Under the pieces are notes generated by a model, which saw only the letters and a list, made by a program, of their open reading frames with translations, did no database searches and was not told the DNA's origin. The position numbers and the translations under genes were made by a program. From Pholis gunnellus (taxonomy: Eukaryota > Chordata > Actinopteri > Perciformes > Pholidae), in assembly GCA_910591455.2 (NCBI GenBank), contig OU342821.1, positions 14,447,787 through 14,511,786 on the forward strand: 64,000 nt of DNA. The letters are read 5' to 3'. Positions 11,266 to 25,097 of the stretch are shown in pieces (the first letter of the stretch is position 1; the number at the start of each line of letters is the position of its first letter).

Positions 11266-11665
11266 GGTCCAATTTTGCGATAGAAAGTTGTGAAGGATTC
11301 AAGCTCTACACGCTTACATCCACAAGTCCACTGCTTTGCCAGCATTCAGACCGACCAATTAGCAATAAATAGACCTTTTGTAGTGATTAAAGGCATTACT
11401 CAGGGCAGATACAACACTACGCCTCCCACAGAGTCAGTCACGATTAAGTAGATTGATATTAACAGAAGTATGTCGTGCTAGTTGCCAGCTGGATATACAT
11501 GGTATGTGTCTTATTTAAACTATCATTAGGATTTTAACAAAAGGAATTTTAGCCTCCTTTCACGTAATTTCTAGATAAATGCTTATGTGGACTTACTGAG
11601 ATGCCTCTTTTGTTGTTGTTGCCATTTTACATGAGATTATTCTGGAAATCTCTAACGCAGACATT

Positions 11666-11694
11666 TCTTGGGTAAGAGATTCTCTTACCCAAGA
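11666..11694. repeat. Perfect inverted repeat, 14-bp arms, 1-nt spacer
   Basis: TCTTGGGTAAGAGA, a single T, then its exact reverse complement TCTCTTACCCAAGA. The local sequence could extrude as a hairpin. It lies about 400 bp beyond the degenerate array and is not flanked by an obvious transposon body. Confidence 0.95.
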
Positions 11695-12235
11695 GAAGAA
11701 GTTAAGAGTTTTGCCCTCTTACTGTGTTTTCGGCTAATTGACGAAGCAGGTATTGTGCTGCTCAAGTTTCTGTCTGTTTCTGTATGTCACTTCCCATTAC
11801 CGCAGGAGGCCCCATAAAAGATATCCTGTCACAACACCAAAAGGTCTTTGTTTGCATTTGGCCTGCCTGTGAAGAATACTCTTTAATCAGTCACTGGAGA
11901 CATTAGACTTCCCATTTGAAACTCAATGCTTCTCTGAGATTCTCCTCAGTTGAAAAAAAAAAAAAAAAAGCTCAACTCAAAGTTCAAGTGAAATTTGAAC
12001 ATTTTCAACAAGTGTTTGAAATGAAAGATGAAAGACGGAAGGAACCTCTGTTTGCAGTCAGCCTGTTTACTGCTTGTCGGAAAAACTACAAAAAGCAAGA
12101 GGGGCAAGAATGTACACCAGATCCCTCAGGACTCACTTTCTTCTCCACAGGTCGTCCCTTTTAAAACCTGAACATTCAAAGGTTCCCCCGCTTGTGTAAC
12201 TGTATGCCTCTGAGAGCCAGGCACCAGGAATTAAT

Positions 12236-12258
12236 TGTGTGTGTGTGTGTGTGTGTGT
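12236..12258. repeat. GT microsatellite
   Basis: Uninterrupted TG/GT run of 23 bases. Confidence 0.95.
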
Positions 12259-13069
12259 CAAAGGGAGAGGTGGGTGTCAGATTTAGTGCCTTTCCCCATC
12301 TGGGTTGCCATCGCAGTCACGTAGAGCAGTTGGCGTAGTTAGGAATGCTAAGATAAGGCAAGAGTGCTCACATACAAAGTCAAACAACTCACGCATGAAC
12401 CCGTCCTGTATACTTTTTATCCCCTACACAGCGTCTGATGACGATATTTCTCCATTACCTCCATCGTGGCATTCTTGTACCTGTCCCTACAGGCTTACCC
12501 TCTGATTACGAAACACACACAAAACACTTCACCATCAATACGACACGTAATTTGTTTATAGAGATTGAGGGCTTTTCTAATGCGATTTTACTGTAATTTA
12601 CCCAGATTACTCGTAATAGTATAGGATACTGTATGTCTCAAAGGTAGATCATAAGCTATCATATTTCAAAACTTTAAAGAGGTGGAGGCAAACCATTATT
12701 TTTCTAAACCTTTACCACCAGACGCCTTAGAATGCATTATCACAGGTGGTGTTTAAATGATCTCTTCTTTTAATTCTGCACGTAGGCCATGGTTAAGAGT
12801 TAACTGGTGATGCAGTTTAAAGAATAAGTATTGTTGCTTTGGTTAGCTGCCGTTTAATAGAGCATTTATAGAGGGCTTCAATTTAAAAGTCCTGTTTATT
12901 TTAAAGACTTTCAAGGCTTGGAAGGAGATGACACTAACAAGTACAAAAGATGAGCTGCTTTAGAAAATATATGGTTCTTTGATAAGAAGTCAGTCAAGCC
13001 TGTGTACATAAACATGAGAGGATAGACTCCCAAGGAGCATTGTGGTGGAAATAAATAAATAACAGCAAC

Positions 13070-13350
13070 ATTAAAGCAATAGTATGACATTTGGGGATAT
13101 TTGCTTATTTGCTTTATTACTGAGTTAAATGAGACGGTAACTTTATTGTTAGTGTGTTAAGCATGGAGCTAGAGGCAGGAGGCAATTAGCTTAACAGGGC
13201 GAATAGCTGTCAGGTGTAGTAACTTTCTGCTCACCAAGAAATTGTTCGGCTATATAGCCAGTGACTTCCAGTAAGTCCACATTTTGGGGTGTTGGTAACA
13301 TTGGACAGAGCAAGACTAGTTGTTTCCCTATGCTGTCAGTCTTTTCCTTG
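13070..13350 (+). mobile_element. MITE relic of the 'GACATTTTGGGAAAT' family (copy 1)
   Basis: Begins AGCAATAGTATGACATTTGGGG and continues with GCTTATTTGC, GGAGCTAGAGGCAGGAGGCAATTAGCTTA and a TTCCAGTAAGTCCACATTTTGGGG segment. This order matches a dispersed repeat familiar in fish genomes whose copies carry imperfect terminal inverted repeats ending in GACATTTTGGGAAA. It resembles the elements at 25739-25890 and 52047-52273. The family name and superfamily are not determined here. Confidence 0.6.
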
Positions 13351-13843
13351 ATTTCTCAAAAACTAAATTTAAATAATTGAAAGTGATTGCCATAATATAA
13401 ACATACAATAATGATAATTTATTCATGAGAGTTCTATAATACTTTCCATACTAATTTAACTACAGACCAGAGCTATATTTGAGGTGTCCCACCTGCTAAG
13501 CAACCTGAACAGGTTATTTCCTGCAGCCATGGTATAGGATCATAACAAACATTAGACACCTTCTAATGAAAGCGTCCAGTCAGAAGGTAAAATCTCATTA
13601 CAGTCTGCACGGTCAAAACTGATAGATTTTTTTGCTATCAGGCAGACATGTCTGTCGGGCAGCCATATAAACACATACCAGCTGGTCAGTTTGTGATTGG
13701 TTGCTCATCTGGCTCACACCCAAACTGCGCTAATACCTATTGCACACCATTGACCTGTTTGTGTTGGGATGGGGCTGCTGCTCTGCTTGAATACTTAACA
13801 CACATAAACACAAACAGGAATGTTAGCATAGTTTTCACAGATG

Positions 13844-13879
13844 CACACACACACACACATACCAATACACACACACATA
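13844..13879. repeat. Interrupted CA microsatellite
   Basis: CA units at 13844-13859 and 13868-13878, separated by TACCAAT. Confidence 0.9.
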
Positions 13880-16483
13880 GAGACATCTGCCAGATGCATT
13901 AGCCAGATGCCCAGGTCAGACTATCATAGCAGAACACTGGGAGTGTGTGCATTCATGGGTTTATGGGGGGCTCAGATCGTCTTAAAAAGTAAGCTGAAAC
14001 CCTCCTTTCTCAGATGGGGTTCTTTCTCTCACACACATGGATAGCTCTGGCAATTTATTTTGCGGTTGAACACTTGTCCGATGCCTTTATATGAGCTTTG
14101 CCATTGTGGTTACTGGAATGAATCACTTGTTAGAGTTGTGTGCACCTCACCTACGACTATACAGTACATGATATCTTCTGTTACTTCTTTTCTAATGAAG
14201 TGGCACCGATGACGTTAAAAATCAAGGCTCATACATTTCTATTATTTGTTATGTCGCACACAAACGTGATTGTGGCGGTTTTCCTTTAGTGCATATAAAC
14301 TTTGATATTCTAAATTCAGGATTCCTTATAAATGTTTACAATCTTTATGTAACCACATCTTTCATTCAGTTTATTTACCTGCTTTTTTTCTAGTGACAGA
14401 GGGCGGAAGACTTTCCAAAAATGCATCAGCAGAAGATCAGGTTAAACCAAACAGTGGTGAAATGAGGCCAAAGACAACAAGAAAAACATTAGATTCTAAT
14501 AAAAATGCAACCATGTTGGAAAGTTTCTGCTGTGAAACCAATTCCACAAAGTCAAAAAGCTAATTAAATGTAATAGCTTTGCAGCATTTTGTAAACTAAT
14601 GTACAAATCAATAAAAAAGAACATACTGATACTTCCATTTGGAACTTTGTGTTTTGTTCTCATAATAAAATGGCAAAAACCTGCAAATATTTCACTTTTG
14701 CGCCAAATAAAGTAATCATATGAATAGAAGACTTTGTGGCTTTGGGCAGTGTTTTTGTATCTTTTTGTATCTTTTTAGGCGTACAAGTGACTGAAACACA
14801 TGCTTCACAACTGATATCAATATCACGGTTAGACTTGTTGCCACCCAGCGTCTGTCTCCCTCAGCGAAGGTCGAGTCAAAAACAATTTCATTAGTAGTGA
14901 GGACATTGGCAGCTCTAGCTCATGAACTTATCAAGACATAAATCAAGTTTATTTCTACAGCTCCAGCACAGAATCATGTCCGATGACTTTACTTTACAGG
15001 GATAACAAGCTAACATTAATCAAAATAACCACTGAAAATAAAGCAATGCAATACACGGAGCAAAAGAAAACAGAAAGAAACAGAGAAAACACAAGTCACA
15101 AGAGGTAGCAGGGTAAACTCTTGGGCTGCTGAGATAATAGCTTTACTATTGGTGATGTGACAAACTTAAATGGACAATAACATGGAGAATACAATCCCTT
15201 AAAACAAATGCTCTACGTCAAAGAATGTGCTATTTACTGTACCAACCGTCAAGTTCAGTTATCCCACAATTCTACGAGCTAAGAGAGTGAACCCCATGAT
15301 TACTCAAGAAAAACATTTCCCACAAGGGGGAGAAAGGTAGTCCATCCCAGTTCCATAGCACACACTGCTGTCATTGTTCATATTGCTTTGTAACACAAAC
15401 GCTGTGAGATGTGTGTCAATGGACATCAAGTTGTGACTTCCATAAAGTATCGCTAATGTCGACACATCACAAACACTGTCTGACCCGGTGTCTGCCTCAC
15501 AGTCTTTCCCAGAAGATTGATCGTCCTCAGTGCTGTGATTACAGTTAGTGGCGTCAATGTGACTGACTTTGACTGACTGGATGTGCACTCTCTTTCCGTC
15601 TATCTCCCTTTCACCCTCTCTCTCACACACACTTATCAGTTAAGCAGCCTATTATCAAAGAATCTATCTGACTATCGGTGTTTTGTCTGAACAATGATGA
15701 ATGAACAATGAAAGTTGTGCTCTTATGCCAAGGATACATTTTTCAATCAACTTGGGATGAAAATAATGAACAAAAAAAGACGTAAAAAAATACGACAAAG
15801 AAGAGAGGAATCAATCCTTCATTCCGGTCTGCCTCAATCTATTTCTGTCTTTCTAATTCATCACAGCATCTCAAGGGACTTGTTTATAAGCGTGTTGTTG
15901 TTGTTGAAAAGGCTTACATGAAACAAGGATTTGAGAAGTGTAAATGATGTAGTTGGCATGGAGTTGTGAGCTTCGTGACCACTCTCTGTTGCCACTTTCA
16001 GGTCCTCAACAAAGAGGTTTAGTACCAGTGCTCTAATTGGGCGCTTTCGTGGATAATAACAACCCCCTTGAACTTGCTACACATACTGCCACATGTGTAG
16101 TGTAACATCACAAGAGAACAACCTTCTAACTTCTGTTAGATAAAATAAATTCCAGAGGGAAAGCCGAAACCGGCCGCCATTGCTTCCCGGGCTGATCAGC
16201 TGACTTCTCGTTGACTTGTTTCTGTCTGCAGGGTGTTTTAAGTCTGACAAACAAGAGAGTAAATGGATGAACGATGAACCCTTGATTAGTCAGATGGACA
16301 TATGACATGTACAGTTGTTGATTCACAGGAGGTCTTTATAACTCTCACTCACAAACACTGAATCCTAACAAAGCCCCCCTCTCAGTGAAGTGCCTGAGGC
16401 TCTGTATGGAACAGAGCTGAATGGTGATGAGTAGCGTGTGAATCACACTCGGTTCCCAGACGCACGCACGTTCACTCCAGACT

Positions 16484-16508
16484 CCCCCCCCCCCCCCCCC
16501 CCCCCCCC
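16484..16508. repeat. Poly-C run (25 C)
   Basis: Twenty-five consecutive C residues. Runs of this length are error-prone in sequencing, so the exact count is uncertain. Confidence 0.9.
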
Positions 16509-19500
16509 TCCTGTTTGCTTCATCTCTGCACCGTCTGATGACCTCCTGGAGGTCACATGTCTTTATATCATGTCAAACACCAAAGACGTGAGTGTTAGTC
16601 AGGAAAAGTGTTGTAGTTAACACCCTCCTTGCTCTTCATGTGTGCAATAGATGCAGTGGAGTTTTTTAGTGCTGACTGTGCATGTGGTTTATGTGCCAAC
16701 GCTCATTTTGTGGTCGCATGGGTGTGCGCGCATGTGCACAATGAAGAATGCATTTTTTTTTTCAATTTATTAAATCCTCACTCTCATTTATTATTTGCGA
16801 TCACTAATTGGTTTTGGTGCAGAAGCCATTTGTACACATGTGCCATCCAGGCACTGTGAGCAGAGAGCTGGGGGAGGGGCCATATCTCTGTGATGATTGT
16901 GTGAAAATGATCATGATTCTCACAAGGGTAAATTCCCTTCCACCGACAGTATGTGGTTACATTTTCCCTTTTTGTGCATTTGTTTGGGAAATAGCAGGAT
17001 GTTAGAGACTTAACAGACACCAATACCTTTTGGAGAATGCCTTGGTGTAGCACAAGGCTTGATGCATTGCAAGGAAATTAAGAACAGAGATGGGAATGTA
17101 GAAATACGGTGAAGGAGAAACAAGTTGGATGATTAAGACAAATAAAGATAAAATTGACAGAAATGAGAAAAAAAGAGAGAACAGTTAGTGGGAGTAGAGG
17201 CAGATTGCTATGTAATTACTGCAGCAGATGTGAAAAACACACATCTAATAAAGTCAGAAAATGGGTGTGATCTGCCTCCGTCTTAATCTTTGCTTGTTAA
17301 ATCCGTGGTTTAAAGCACACAGACTGAGTGGGATAAAGAAGTAGAACGAGAGAGGAGAGGGCGTGCCGCGAAGTGGGACGGAGAATCAGTAAACAAGCCG
17401 ATGACATTTTCAGCATGTAAAAATAGCCAGTCATGTTTTCAGAAATAACTTTTGTCCGTCTGGGGGAACAGAGATGAAAACAGCAGATTTGGACGACTTT
17501 ACTTCTCATTTCATGTGAGGCTGCAGTTGAGAGCTGGGTTTATACCACAGCTTTACATCCGTATCAGAGACATTGAGTTTAGCAGAGCCTTGTTTCTTCT
17601 TCACAATGACATGCTAAATTGACTGATACATCAGTGCGAATGAGACTGACTGTCTTGCATGAAAGTGAACCTCCACTTCGAATTTGATCTTTGGCAAGAG
17701 AGAATTGGATATTGCTAAGTTGCTAAAAGGACTGTCACAATGTGAAATGTTCATCTCCCATTAACACTTAAATATTACTTTCAGCTGTTCCATCAGAAAT
17801 TGTACAAAACTGTGGCTCATCAGATCCCTCTATCCCTCAGATCAATCTGAGAAATATGCAACATTTCATATATTGTCAGCCTCTCGTATGCCACTCAATC
17901 ATTAAACCTTGACATTCCACACGGGTTAGTCAAACTCAGCTCGAGTTGCAGAGAACCTGTCAGTCCGGTGATTCCTCACTGACTTACATTTGTGTGTTGA
18001 ACCAGAACCGGAGACAAAGAGCCCGAGTTTAGTCAAGCATGCATGTGGCTCCTCACCAGAGTCGTTGTTTACAAGCCTCTTTATAAGAACAATAACGTCA
18101 GTGTTGAAACTAGGTGGAGTCGACTAGATGGGAAACATGTAGCAAGACCTTAACTGCCAAATTGACTTCACATCAAATATGTACCTGCACAAAGAAAGCA
18201 ATGGAAATTAAGTATTTTTCAAATAATTATGCACCAAAAAATGCAGCATTTACTGCTAAAATTGAGCTTCACTGCAAAACTACACTACTGTCTTAAAAAA
18301 ACAGCCTGTAGGAGGGAAACGCAGACCCAATGGCATTAATATTAAATGCATTCAAAGAAAATCAATATGTGAGGGTTATTACAATGCAGCAGCGTGGCGC
18401 AATAAAACATTTTGGACCAGGTACGAATCAAAATGAATATGTTCACTGTGCGCAAAACCGGAATATATGGTTAATGAAGCGTCTGAGGAAAGGAGGTGGT
18501 TGTGCTTCCTTCTGGTAATCCTGTCATCATTGGTGAATCTGATTTGCATTTCCGTGTTTCACACAGAGAGAAGCATCCAGCCGTCCCGCTCTCTCTCTCA
18601 GTAGGTTCTCATCTGCATTCAAATCAGCCGTCGCATCTTCCTGCATCTTGCTTACGAGCAGCTGTGACAGTAACATCACGAGTGCAGTAATGATCATCAT
18701 TAAAATGATTAATACACCATCATCAACACTGTATACGCGCTGTTCTGAAAAAATAAATATGTGTATACATGTATTCTATATTTACTGTACTGACTGGATT
18801 TATCTGGTCCTCTTCACTCAAACAGTTGAGTCAGAGATATGAAAGATGCTCAGTGTTTTTCAATAACCCGAGGCCGTTTTGGGAAGCTTTAAGCCACACA
18901 AACAATTACTCCAGTCACCACAGACCGACAACATCCAGGTCGTAGTCATCATTCTATAAACTGTTTATATTTCCCAAAGGTGCAGCTTTGCTGTATTCAA
19001 ACGTTCATAAGAAGTGATTGAATAGCTTTGATGAGCTGGGAGGAAAACTTTACAGCTGAGTAAATGTGGGTGTTAATGTTATAGAAGCTATGCCAGAAGG
19101 ATCAACAACATGAGGAATAAGGCATGGATCTTATAAAATTGTGTTTAAAAACATTATGTAATAAGTAAAAGAGATCATATTCAATATTGTGAAGGAACAT
19201 GTTCCTCTATAGAGTAATTAAATGGATGATGATATTGCATGATATTGTATAACAGCGTGTGTGAATGCATCTGTGTGTGCGGGTGCGTGTGCATTAATCA
19301 CAATTACTTTTTAATGGTATGAAACGGGGCTGTGGACACAGGTCTCAGAGGAGATGGAGGAATGACGCATTAACCTCTGCTGCACCCAAACACCTGCCTC
19401 GCCAATTTAAAAAGAGAGAGCGTAGGAGAAGACGAAAGGATAGGGGAGAGGATAAGACCGGAGGATCAGCTCTTTTTTTGTGTCTGCTGCAGCATACATA

Positions 19501-20369
19501 TCTGGTCTGTAAATCACATGTTCTTTGTGCTTTTTTGAGAACAAAAAAAAAAGAAAAAACAGAAACCGTTGTCAGCCAGTCTGCCGCCTGCTACATGACA
19601 CATGAGCCACAGACTTTGAAGAACAACCTCGCATTAGCTTTCTTGCCCCTCATCATCTAACTTACAAACATGAACATATTGTCCTGCACCTCAGCACCTC
19701 TTCTCTGCCATTGTTACCAACACGCTGTCTGTCCTTGGCTAGTAAGACACAGAGGAAGTTTGTTTACTTGGTCTCTTGTTCTCCTGCTGGGGCTCAGCCC
19801 TTTTTATTAAAAGGTATTAACAATATTATTTTTGACTGCAATACGAGATAACCTAATGAGAGAAAAACAAAGCTTTCATGAATGAAAATATGAAATGCAT
19901 TAAAATAGCCACTAAGATGCAGCAGATCTTGGAGATGGACATTGATGTGGAAACCCAACGCAGACCTTATGTTTGCCACTATCATCTATAATGTAACAGG
20001 GGCACATCTGGCACTCACTGCCATTATACTACTGATGGTTGGACCACACGTACACATAATCCTGTGGACTTGGACACAAGAGGTGGTAGATAAGATAAGA
20101 GGCATTCCTATCTGCCGTGTTTTGTTTCAGCCATGAGAGAACTACAGAGCAGGAGGTGGAGCCGTTCTTCAACACTGACAGTGGTTTGTGGTTTCAGCAG
20201 CCTGTTAGTCATGTTGGGCATAGGGAAGAAGGAATCTGTGGAGCAAAGCTTCCTCTTACAGACATAGAAAAGGGAAGAAGAGAGACATGTAACAAAAAGG
20301 TAATCTAAGGTAAAATGGAAACAAAAATCTCCTGATGACAAATGATTCAGAATTATTTCCATTTTAATA

Positions 20370-20720
20370 ATTCAGAAGTGCATAATTTTTGCCCCGAGGG
20401 ATTTGAAGAGATGACGGGGGAAAAGCTGCTCGCTCACAACCCGTCTACCCAGGAGATCGCATTACCAGCCAGTGCATTAGGATGATGAGAGCACCTGCTC
20501 ACTCTCACAATTATTATCAGACACGGAAAGGAGGTCTATGGTGCTAAATTAAAATGTGATGATTAATAATTATGAGTGGCAAAGTAGAATGAGATGGCGA
20601 GTGAGATTGAGCTATTATAGGAGGAAACTCTGATTGGAATGAGGCATAATAATAATAATCACAGTTTCATAAACTGTGAATAATGACCAGCACTACTACA
20701 ACACTTGTGATGATGATGAT
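20370..20720. other. A/T-rich complex noncoding stretch (enhancer-like, unproven)
   Basis: Non-repetitive sequence dense in homeodomain-type cores, for example TTTTAATAATTC, CAATTATTATC, GCTAAATTAAAATG and GATGATTAATAATTATG, followed by a short AATAATAAT run at 20648. No coding frame spans it. The texture resembles conserved noncoding elements of vertebrate gene deserts, but conservation cannot be judged from one sequence. Confidence 0.25.
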
Positions 20721-21270
20721 AATCACAACAGTAACTAATGCATGGTATAGAAAATGTCACAGTATTTAGTTTCACTGGATGCATAATAGGAAGGTATGAG
20801 GAAAAGAATACTCTGTTTAAAGCCATTTTGGTAAATATTTGCTTTCTTCAAACGCAAGACAATTTATAAGTGTAATGCCCAAAATGTCAAACTATTCCTA
20901 TAAAATGTAGCACCATAATACAATATATTGCATTATCCACCTCCTGTTCGCTCCACATCTTCTAAGTTGATGCCAAGTAAACCGAATCCCTCTATGGGTC
21001 CACACACACGCACTGGGCCATGCGCAGCTAGGATTTAATGAGTTACAGTAACCATCCAACCAAGCTTAATGAGTGCTGTAAAGTACAACGGCATACTTTA
21101 CCAAAGACACACAAGCTTTCCTCTGAAGCATGCGAAGCCATCAGGCAGTGCACACACACACACAATGTAATATAACACACATGTAAAATTAAAAAAAACG
21201 ACATTGTTCTGTTATTGTGGCAGCTGTCATGACAGATCCATCATTGCACAAACTCATGCTGCTCGAGTAA

Positions 21271-21286
21271 GGGGGGGGGGGGGGGG
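21271..21286. repeat. Poly-G run (16 G)
   Basis: Sixteen consecutive G residues following GAGTAA; a candidate G-quadruplex-forming tract, length uncertain. Confidence 0.9.
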
Positions 21287-24200
21287 CCAGCAGAATAAAT
21301 AACGACCAGAAACATCCTATCTACCTTCAGAGGAAGTGCTGTCCTTGCTCCCACACAATCTCACTTTGAATCATAAAGAACATACCATTCTCCAACAATA
21401 ACCACCACAAGAAACCCCAGAGCGCTTTGGCTTCACATATCAAACAACTTCCAGATTGACAATGGGGTTAGGGAAGCCACAACAACAGCAAGAATATTAA
21501 AAGCAGAGTTTGTTTCAGACTGCTACGCTCAGCAGAACTGAGGTTTGTCTAAAGTTATTATCACTGAGAATAGGAGTAAATTTGCTTGGTCGTGAAATGT
21601 TGGGAAACAAAATGCAGCTTCATTTAAAAGAGGATAGAGGACAGAAAGTAAAAAATATATATATTTAGATCCTCTAAGCTGGTTTCAAAGGCTCTTTGAA
21701 TTATATGGATTTCCTTCCATCTGTTTGGGAATTCCAAAACAGCTTCCCAGGAAACTATGAGACTTCACAAAGTCCTGGTTTTCTCCGTTGTCAGCTAGTA
21801 AATAGAAAACTACATGCATTGCCTATTTATCCCAAACAGAGCTGTACAGCGTTTGCAGTAACAGCAGTCGGTGCGTTCCAGGAGAATTTGTCCCCCTTTT
21901 CTGATTCTTATGTGCGAAAAAAAAGAGGAAGAGGAGATCCTTAGGATGACAGTGGGTGGTCTAGAAAAAAAATCTTCATCTCTCGTCCAATCTTGCTTTT
22001 TCCTCTCATATTCATTCTCTTGACCTCAGCCAAGTAGGGCACAAGAAGAAGAAGAAAAGAAGGACTTTGCTGTCTTAATAAGCACCTGTCTGGGGGGAGG
22101 CCAGAAATTCCTGTCTGGTTTCTGTGTGTGTTTTTGTGTGTGTGTCTTGGTAAGCCCAATCCCAACGGAGGTTACTGATGGCTTGTCATTTGTTGACAGA
22201 CCAGCTACAGGTGCTCCATTACTCTTTTCAGAGTATGCTCAGTTTGGACTTCCAGCCGTGGTCCATTCAGAGGCAAATGTTTGGCTACAGTTGAGTCTTT
22301 GTGTCCCTTCTCAATGTCTTCAATCTTTCTCTCTCCTCAGTTGGGGAGTTATTAAAAAATCAGACACAAGGTGAAATGCAGTATTTGTGTTGACTAAATA
22401 GATGAGAGGAGTAGAGTCATAGACAACTGAGAGAAACACCAGAAACGGACAGACATGGTGGTTCTGGTTTTTATGTCTGCGGATGTGTTGACAAATGATC
22501 ATGGTTTGAGTCTTTAGGTCTTAAGATTGAATTAAAAAGACAGGAATGTTGAAACATTTTGGGGACGGGAGTGCTAATTTGATTTAATGAGGAGATTCTT
22601 GAATGAGATGAAGCATATCAAAATGTCCCAAGCTCAAATTTTTTTGCATCAAGTTGCAATGATAATTTGAGCAGTTTGCTAATAGCAAGCCGTCTCGTGA
22701 CAGTCACGACCTTTGAGGGAACGGAGAGCCGGAGAATCCAAAACGGAGGGAGCTATTGTAGATTATTAGCTGTGTTGCAAACACCACTTCTATTTAACGT
22801 CCTTTGTCACAATATACACTGCTTTACAAAAGATGACCGGAGAGAAAGAAGTCAATAGTACAAATAAGTCTGAAATAGACTGTGTGATCTTATTGTCCCT
22901 GTTAGCGACCAAACTAGCTCACCAGCTAATAGTTAACTGACAGTTAGCAGCTCTTTATTAAAAGCCAGAGGGGAGTAAACAGCCAAAGAATAGAGAAAAT
23001 AGAAATTAGCTTGGAGAATTATTGTTACTGACCAGCAATAGCTCGGTAGGCTAGCATGTTATTGGTTAACTCACCAACTGGGGTAATCTATGACTATGAA
23101 TTTTTCAATGTTCTTCTACCCGCAGACGTGTGTGTACTGGAGACACATATTAATAGAAACCCCTTTATTACTGAATTTTATTCTGGAGCTGGATTTGCTC
23201 TAATGCTCCAGACATAATCAATAACATGAGCCAACTATATCAGACATGCCCAATAAATCTCACAAATATGATGTAAAACATTCCTAATGGCTACTTAATT
23301 AATGCAATATTGATGTGTTCACACTGGAACATATTCTGTATTGTTGCATTGAACCACAAGACTCAAGCATAGTTTGAAACTGTTTTGTGGGTACTCCATC
23401 CTTCTAATTAATTTCATATGTCCTCATGTTGATGAATAAACAGCTATGGACAAAATTAATGAAACAATCGAAGAGCAAGATGGAAAGCAGAGCAGAATGG
23501 TGCAGTAGAGGGGAGAAAAAGGGAAGAGAGGAAGGGAAGAAAAGAAAATGCAGAGTGATGAGACAATAGACATGTTCTTCCTGTTGTGCAAACCTCAGCG
23601 GCGAGAATGTCCCCGGCAGATGGAGAGTTCATATACACACAAACACAATGATTGGACAAAAATGGAGACGAACTTCCACCAGATTTGGCCTCAGAGCATA
23701 ACTGAACATTGTTCTGTGCTTCACTTCACATTATCTGAAATAAAACGGAGCGAGTGGAGCAATAAAGCGGATCGCTGTGGGACAATCCTGATTGCTTTTC
23801 TAACACGGTGGAAGTGCTGAATCAGAAAATTGGTGCTCTGTGCAATTACACTGGCCTCCAGCAATAATAGATGAACCAAAGACAAAGAGACTCTGACTCT
23901 GCCGTTTGGAAGAGGGCAAAAAAAACTCTCTCCTTAATTGCTTTAACAACCCATGGATGAGGAGACACATTGACATTTCCATTATTTATTTCTAAGCAAG
24001 GCCATACTTCATTTATTAGCTGTCCATGACCTGAGTAACTGGCAGTAAGTCTGGGCTCAGGTCCCAAATTTCCAAATAATTTTTTTTTCACGTCCAGCTC
24101 GAACAGGGGAACAATACTCTGAATTATTCAGCAGTGTTAGCTTTGCAATTGAAGAACTTTGTATCATACATATTTTTGCTGTTATACAAAGTAATAAACC

Positions 24201-24984
24201 ACAATAATGTTCAAGTTGATGATCCAAGATGACAAAACCTGTAACCCCCACAAAAGAGGTGCCCCTGGCCTCAGGCTGGTCGTAGCTAAACCTACAAAAA
24301 TGAATGCTCTGTAATTAGATATCCCACAAAAACAATCTGTATGTAATTCACGTAATCATGAACCAGGAAGTATGAAGGCTGTAAAAACCCACACAGGGCG
24401 GTGCGGGAGGGCAGGGGAATGAGTCAAGTAAACAATGGCCTCTCAACCAGGAGATCGTTGTTTGTGCCCGGTGTGCGCACGTTTATTTATTGTTCAAATA
24501 ACTTCCAGACTTAAGTAAAGTCAATTCAGAGAAATAAAGAAACACTTTGTAACCTCCTTAAGAAGGAGTACAAGGACAAACATGACAAAAAATGTATTCA
24601 GCCACTAGGTTCTATTCAATCAGTTCATGGACATTTTATTTAATAAAAACGTATGAAATGTTGTATTTCTACAGTAAGTAGAGTAGAAAAGCACTGAAAT
24701 GTACAGTGACTTTTGGATTAACGTTCCACTTAGACCCATGTGTGAGGCCATGATGTGAAAGACCTTTGAGGCACTTTGAAAGAGCAGCATCTTATTAATT
24801 AGTAAAACATTTACAGGAAAAGCTTCTGACTGTAACACACCAAAACCCTCTTTTGAATATTCAGTTTTTAACCCAAAGCGGACAAACCCTCAAGAGGGAA
24901 AAACACTTTTATATCTTAACCTGGTATGTCTTGATCAATGGTCTCAGAATGGACTGGTCCAACAGGACTAAGAAAAAACACTTG

Positions 24985-24987
<3 letters not shown>

Positions 24988-25037
<50 letters not shown>

Positions 25038-25097
25038 CTCTCTCTTTCTCTTTCTCTCTCACTGTGTCTCACTGTGTCTCTCTCTCTCTCTCTCTCT
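24988..25097. repeat. Compound (CA)n(CT)n microsatellite
   Basis: Uninterrupted CA run to 25034, then CT units interrupted by TTT and by two ACTGTGTCTC copies, ending in a pure CT run. Overlapping His-Thr and Leu-Ser frames are artefacts. Confidence 0.95.

Larger units (their letters stand above)
11266..13070. other. Intergenic, no gene recognised
   Basis: Unique-looking A/T-rich DNA that includes the hairpin at 11666-11694, an A16-class run near 11954 and a GT microsatellite at 12236-12258. No coding exon is supported. Confidence 0.65.
13350..20370. other. Intergenic, no gene recognised
   Basis: Seven kilobases without a supportable exon. It contains a CA microsatellite (13844-13879) and a 25-base poly-C run (16484-16508). 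The longest frames (for example 15304-15630 minus, 19319-19660 plus) have no recognisable domain, no splice context and low-complexity patches. Confidence 0.6.

Noticed and set aside
15304..15630. 108-codon minus-strand frame (MCEREGEREIDG...)
   Set aside because: No recognisable domain, begins in a microsatellite-like GAGA tract, and has no splice or promoter context. Length alone is not sufficient in 64 kb of non-coding DNA.
19319..19660. 113-codon plus-strand frame rich in Arg/Lys
   Set aside because: Low-complexity Arg/Lys run from purine-rich DNA; no homology recognised and no splice context.
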